In this document: positions 38,663 through 39,503 of the stretch, in pieces
How positions within the stretch are numbered: position 1 is the first letter of the stretch
Layout: every line of letters begins with the position of its first letter
NCBI GenBank assembly: GCA_036005065.1
Contig: DASYQW010000100.1
Location: 1 to 39,503, forward strand
DNA: 39,503 bases
Source of the DNA: Candidatus Methylomirabilota bacterium
GTDB lineage: Bacteria > Methylomirabilota > Methylomirabilia > Rokubacteriales > DASRDR01
Direction of reading: 5' to 3'
Program-made: the position numbers and the translations under genes
Notes under the pieces: generated by a model
The model's database searches: none
Seen by the model: only the letters and a program-made list of their open reading frames with translations
Told to the model about the DNA's origin: nothing

Positions 38663-39103
38663 ATGACCGTGTACTCCATCGGCTTCACCCGGAAGACCGC
38701 CGAGCAGTTCTTCGGCGCGCTGCGGGGGGTGGGCATCAAGCGCCTGCTCGATGTGCGGCTGCATACCGCCTCGACCCTCGCCGGCTTCACCCGGGGTGAC
38801 CACCTGCCGTTCCTCCTCCGGGAGCTGTGCGGCGCCGGGTACGAGCGCGAGCCGATGCTGGCCCCGAGCGAGGAGCTGTTCCGCGCCATCAAGGCGCGGA
38901 GGATCGGCTGGCCGGAGTACGAGACGGCCTTCCTCCAGCTCATGGCCCAGCGGCGCGTCGAGGATCGCATCAGCCGGGCCGGGTTCCGGGTGCCGACGGT
39001 CTTGCTGTGCAGTGAGCCGGCGGCCGATCGGTGCCATCGCCGCCTCGTGCTGGAATATCTGAACGAGAAGTGGAGCCAGGCGCTCGAGGTGGTTCACCTC
39101 TAG
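38663..39103 (+). CDS. DUF488 family protein
   Basis: The 146-residue protein begins TVYSIGFTRKTAEQFF and has the conserved RLLDVRLHT and LLCSEPAADRCHRRLVLEYL segments that define DUF488 (CxE-x5-C-HR). No enzymatic function is firmly established for the family. It starts 18 bp after the DUF35 gene but may be functionally separate. A strong hairpin follows the stop. Confidence 0.9.
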   Translation: MTVYSIGFTRKTAEQFFGALRGVGIKRLLDVRLHTASTLAGFTRGDHLPFLLRELCGAGYEREPMLAPSEELFRAIKARRIGWPEYETAFLQLMAQRRVEDRISRAGFRVPTVLLCSEPAADRCHRRLVLEYLNEKWSQALEVVHL

Positions 39104-39108
39104 GACAT

Positions 39109-39135
39109 GGGAGGGGGCCTCGACGGCCCCCTCCC
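39109..39135 (+). terminator. Strong GC-rich hairpin after DUF488
   Basis: GGGAGGGGGCC pairs perfectly with GGCCCCCTCCC around a 5-base loop (TCGAC), starting 5 bp past the stop. No long U-run follows. It lies between convergent genes and may also protect galU. Confidence 0.65.
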
Positions 39136-39158
39136 AGGCCCACCCCCAGGAGAAGGTG

Positions 39159-39177
39159 GCGCGGGCGAAGCCCGCGC
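39159..39177. terminator. Second hairpin between DUF488 and galU
   Basis: GCGCGGGC pairs with GCCCGCGC around the loop GAA, 23 bp past the first hairpin. Together they could form a two-way terminator. Confidence 0.5.
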
Positions 39178-39280
39178 TCGGAGCGGAACATCAACCGTGG
39201 GCGGTCCGCCGGGTCGGATTACTCCGACACACCCTACCCGCGGCTAGCGCGGCGCGATGACTCGGACGGGCTCCTCGCCG

Positions 39281-39503
<223 letters not shown>

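Overview
This is a GC-rich bacterial segment of 39.5 kb, densely packed with catabolic and transport genes. It carries two complete branched-chain-amino-acid-type (Liv) ABC transporter sets, three MetE-core proteins, a methylenetetrahydrofolate reductase with a cysteine-rich tail, a family III CoA transferase, a thiolase-like/DUF35 pair and a short aconitase. This composition resembles uncultured soil or groundwater bacteria such as Candidatus Rokubacteria or other Methylomirabilota-like lineages. That placement is inferred from gene content only; there is no rRNA or other phylogenetic marker here.

Region 1 (1-7427, minus strand) is a one-carbon / methyl-transfer cluster. MetE-like protein C is followed by a SAM-methyltransferase-like protein, MetE-like protein B and a MetF-type reductase whose start overlaps the preceding stop. 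Then come a Fic AMP-transferase with its own upstream region and a third MetE-like protein cut by the window edge. Region 2 (7667-12159, plus strand) is a Liv operon: substrate-binding protein, two ATPases, two permeases, all adjacent or overlapping. Regions 1 and 2 diverge from a symmetric 65-bp element at 7484-7548 that contains two face-to-face promoter-like sequences.

Region 3 (12138-13858, minus) holds the Na+/H+ antiporter NhaA, a 31-residue membrane peptide translationally coupled to it, and a small hydrophobic protein. Region 4 (13970-24764) contains a decayed acyl-CoA-synthetase fragment, then a long same-strand gene string on the minus strand: citrate synthase, short aconitase, PrpF, a VapBC-type toxin-antitoxin pair, and a second Liv transporter. 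A DNA-binding/receiver fusion regulator lies upstream of the string.

Region 5 (25236-29312, plus) has a TusA-like protein, a cysteine-desulfurase homologue whose PLP lysine position is Asp, a HAD phosphatase, a CopD-like membrane protein, an FAD monooxygenase and a 4-oxalocrotonate tautomerase. Region 6 (29376-32157) has an Ldh2-family dehydrogenase on the minus strand with a duplicated leader, next to an IS110/IS1111-type element with 15-bp inverted repeats. Region 7 (32198-39103) has a secreted SnoaL-like protein (minus strand), then a plus-strand catabolic series: amidohydrolase, membrane protein, ornithine-cyclodeaminase-family protein, CoA transferase, thiolase-like protein, DUF35 protein and DUF488 protein. 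A partial galU closes the window on the minus strand.

The most interesting items are the lysine-less desulfurase homologue beside TusA, the symmetric divergent control region joining a transporter to a B12-independent methyl-transfer cluster, the IS element with a long downstream non-coding end, the peptide coupled to NhaA, and the duplicated leader before the dehydrogenase. No CRISPR array, tRNA or rRNA was seen.
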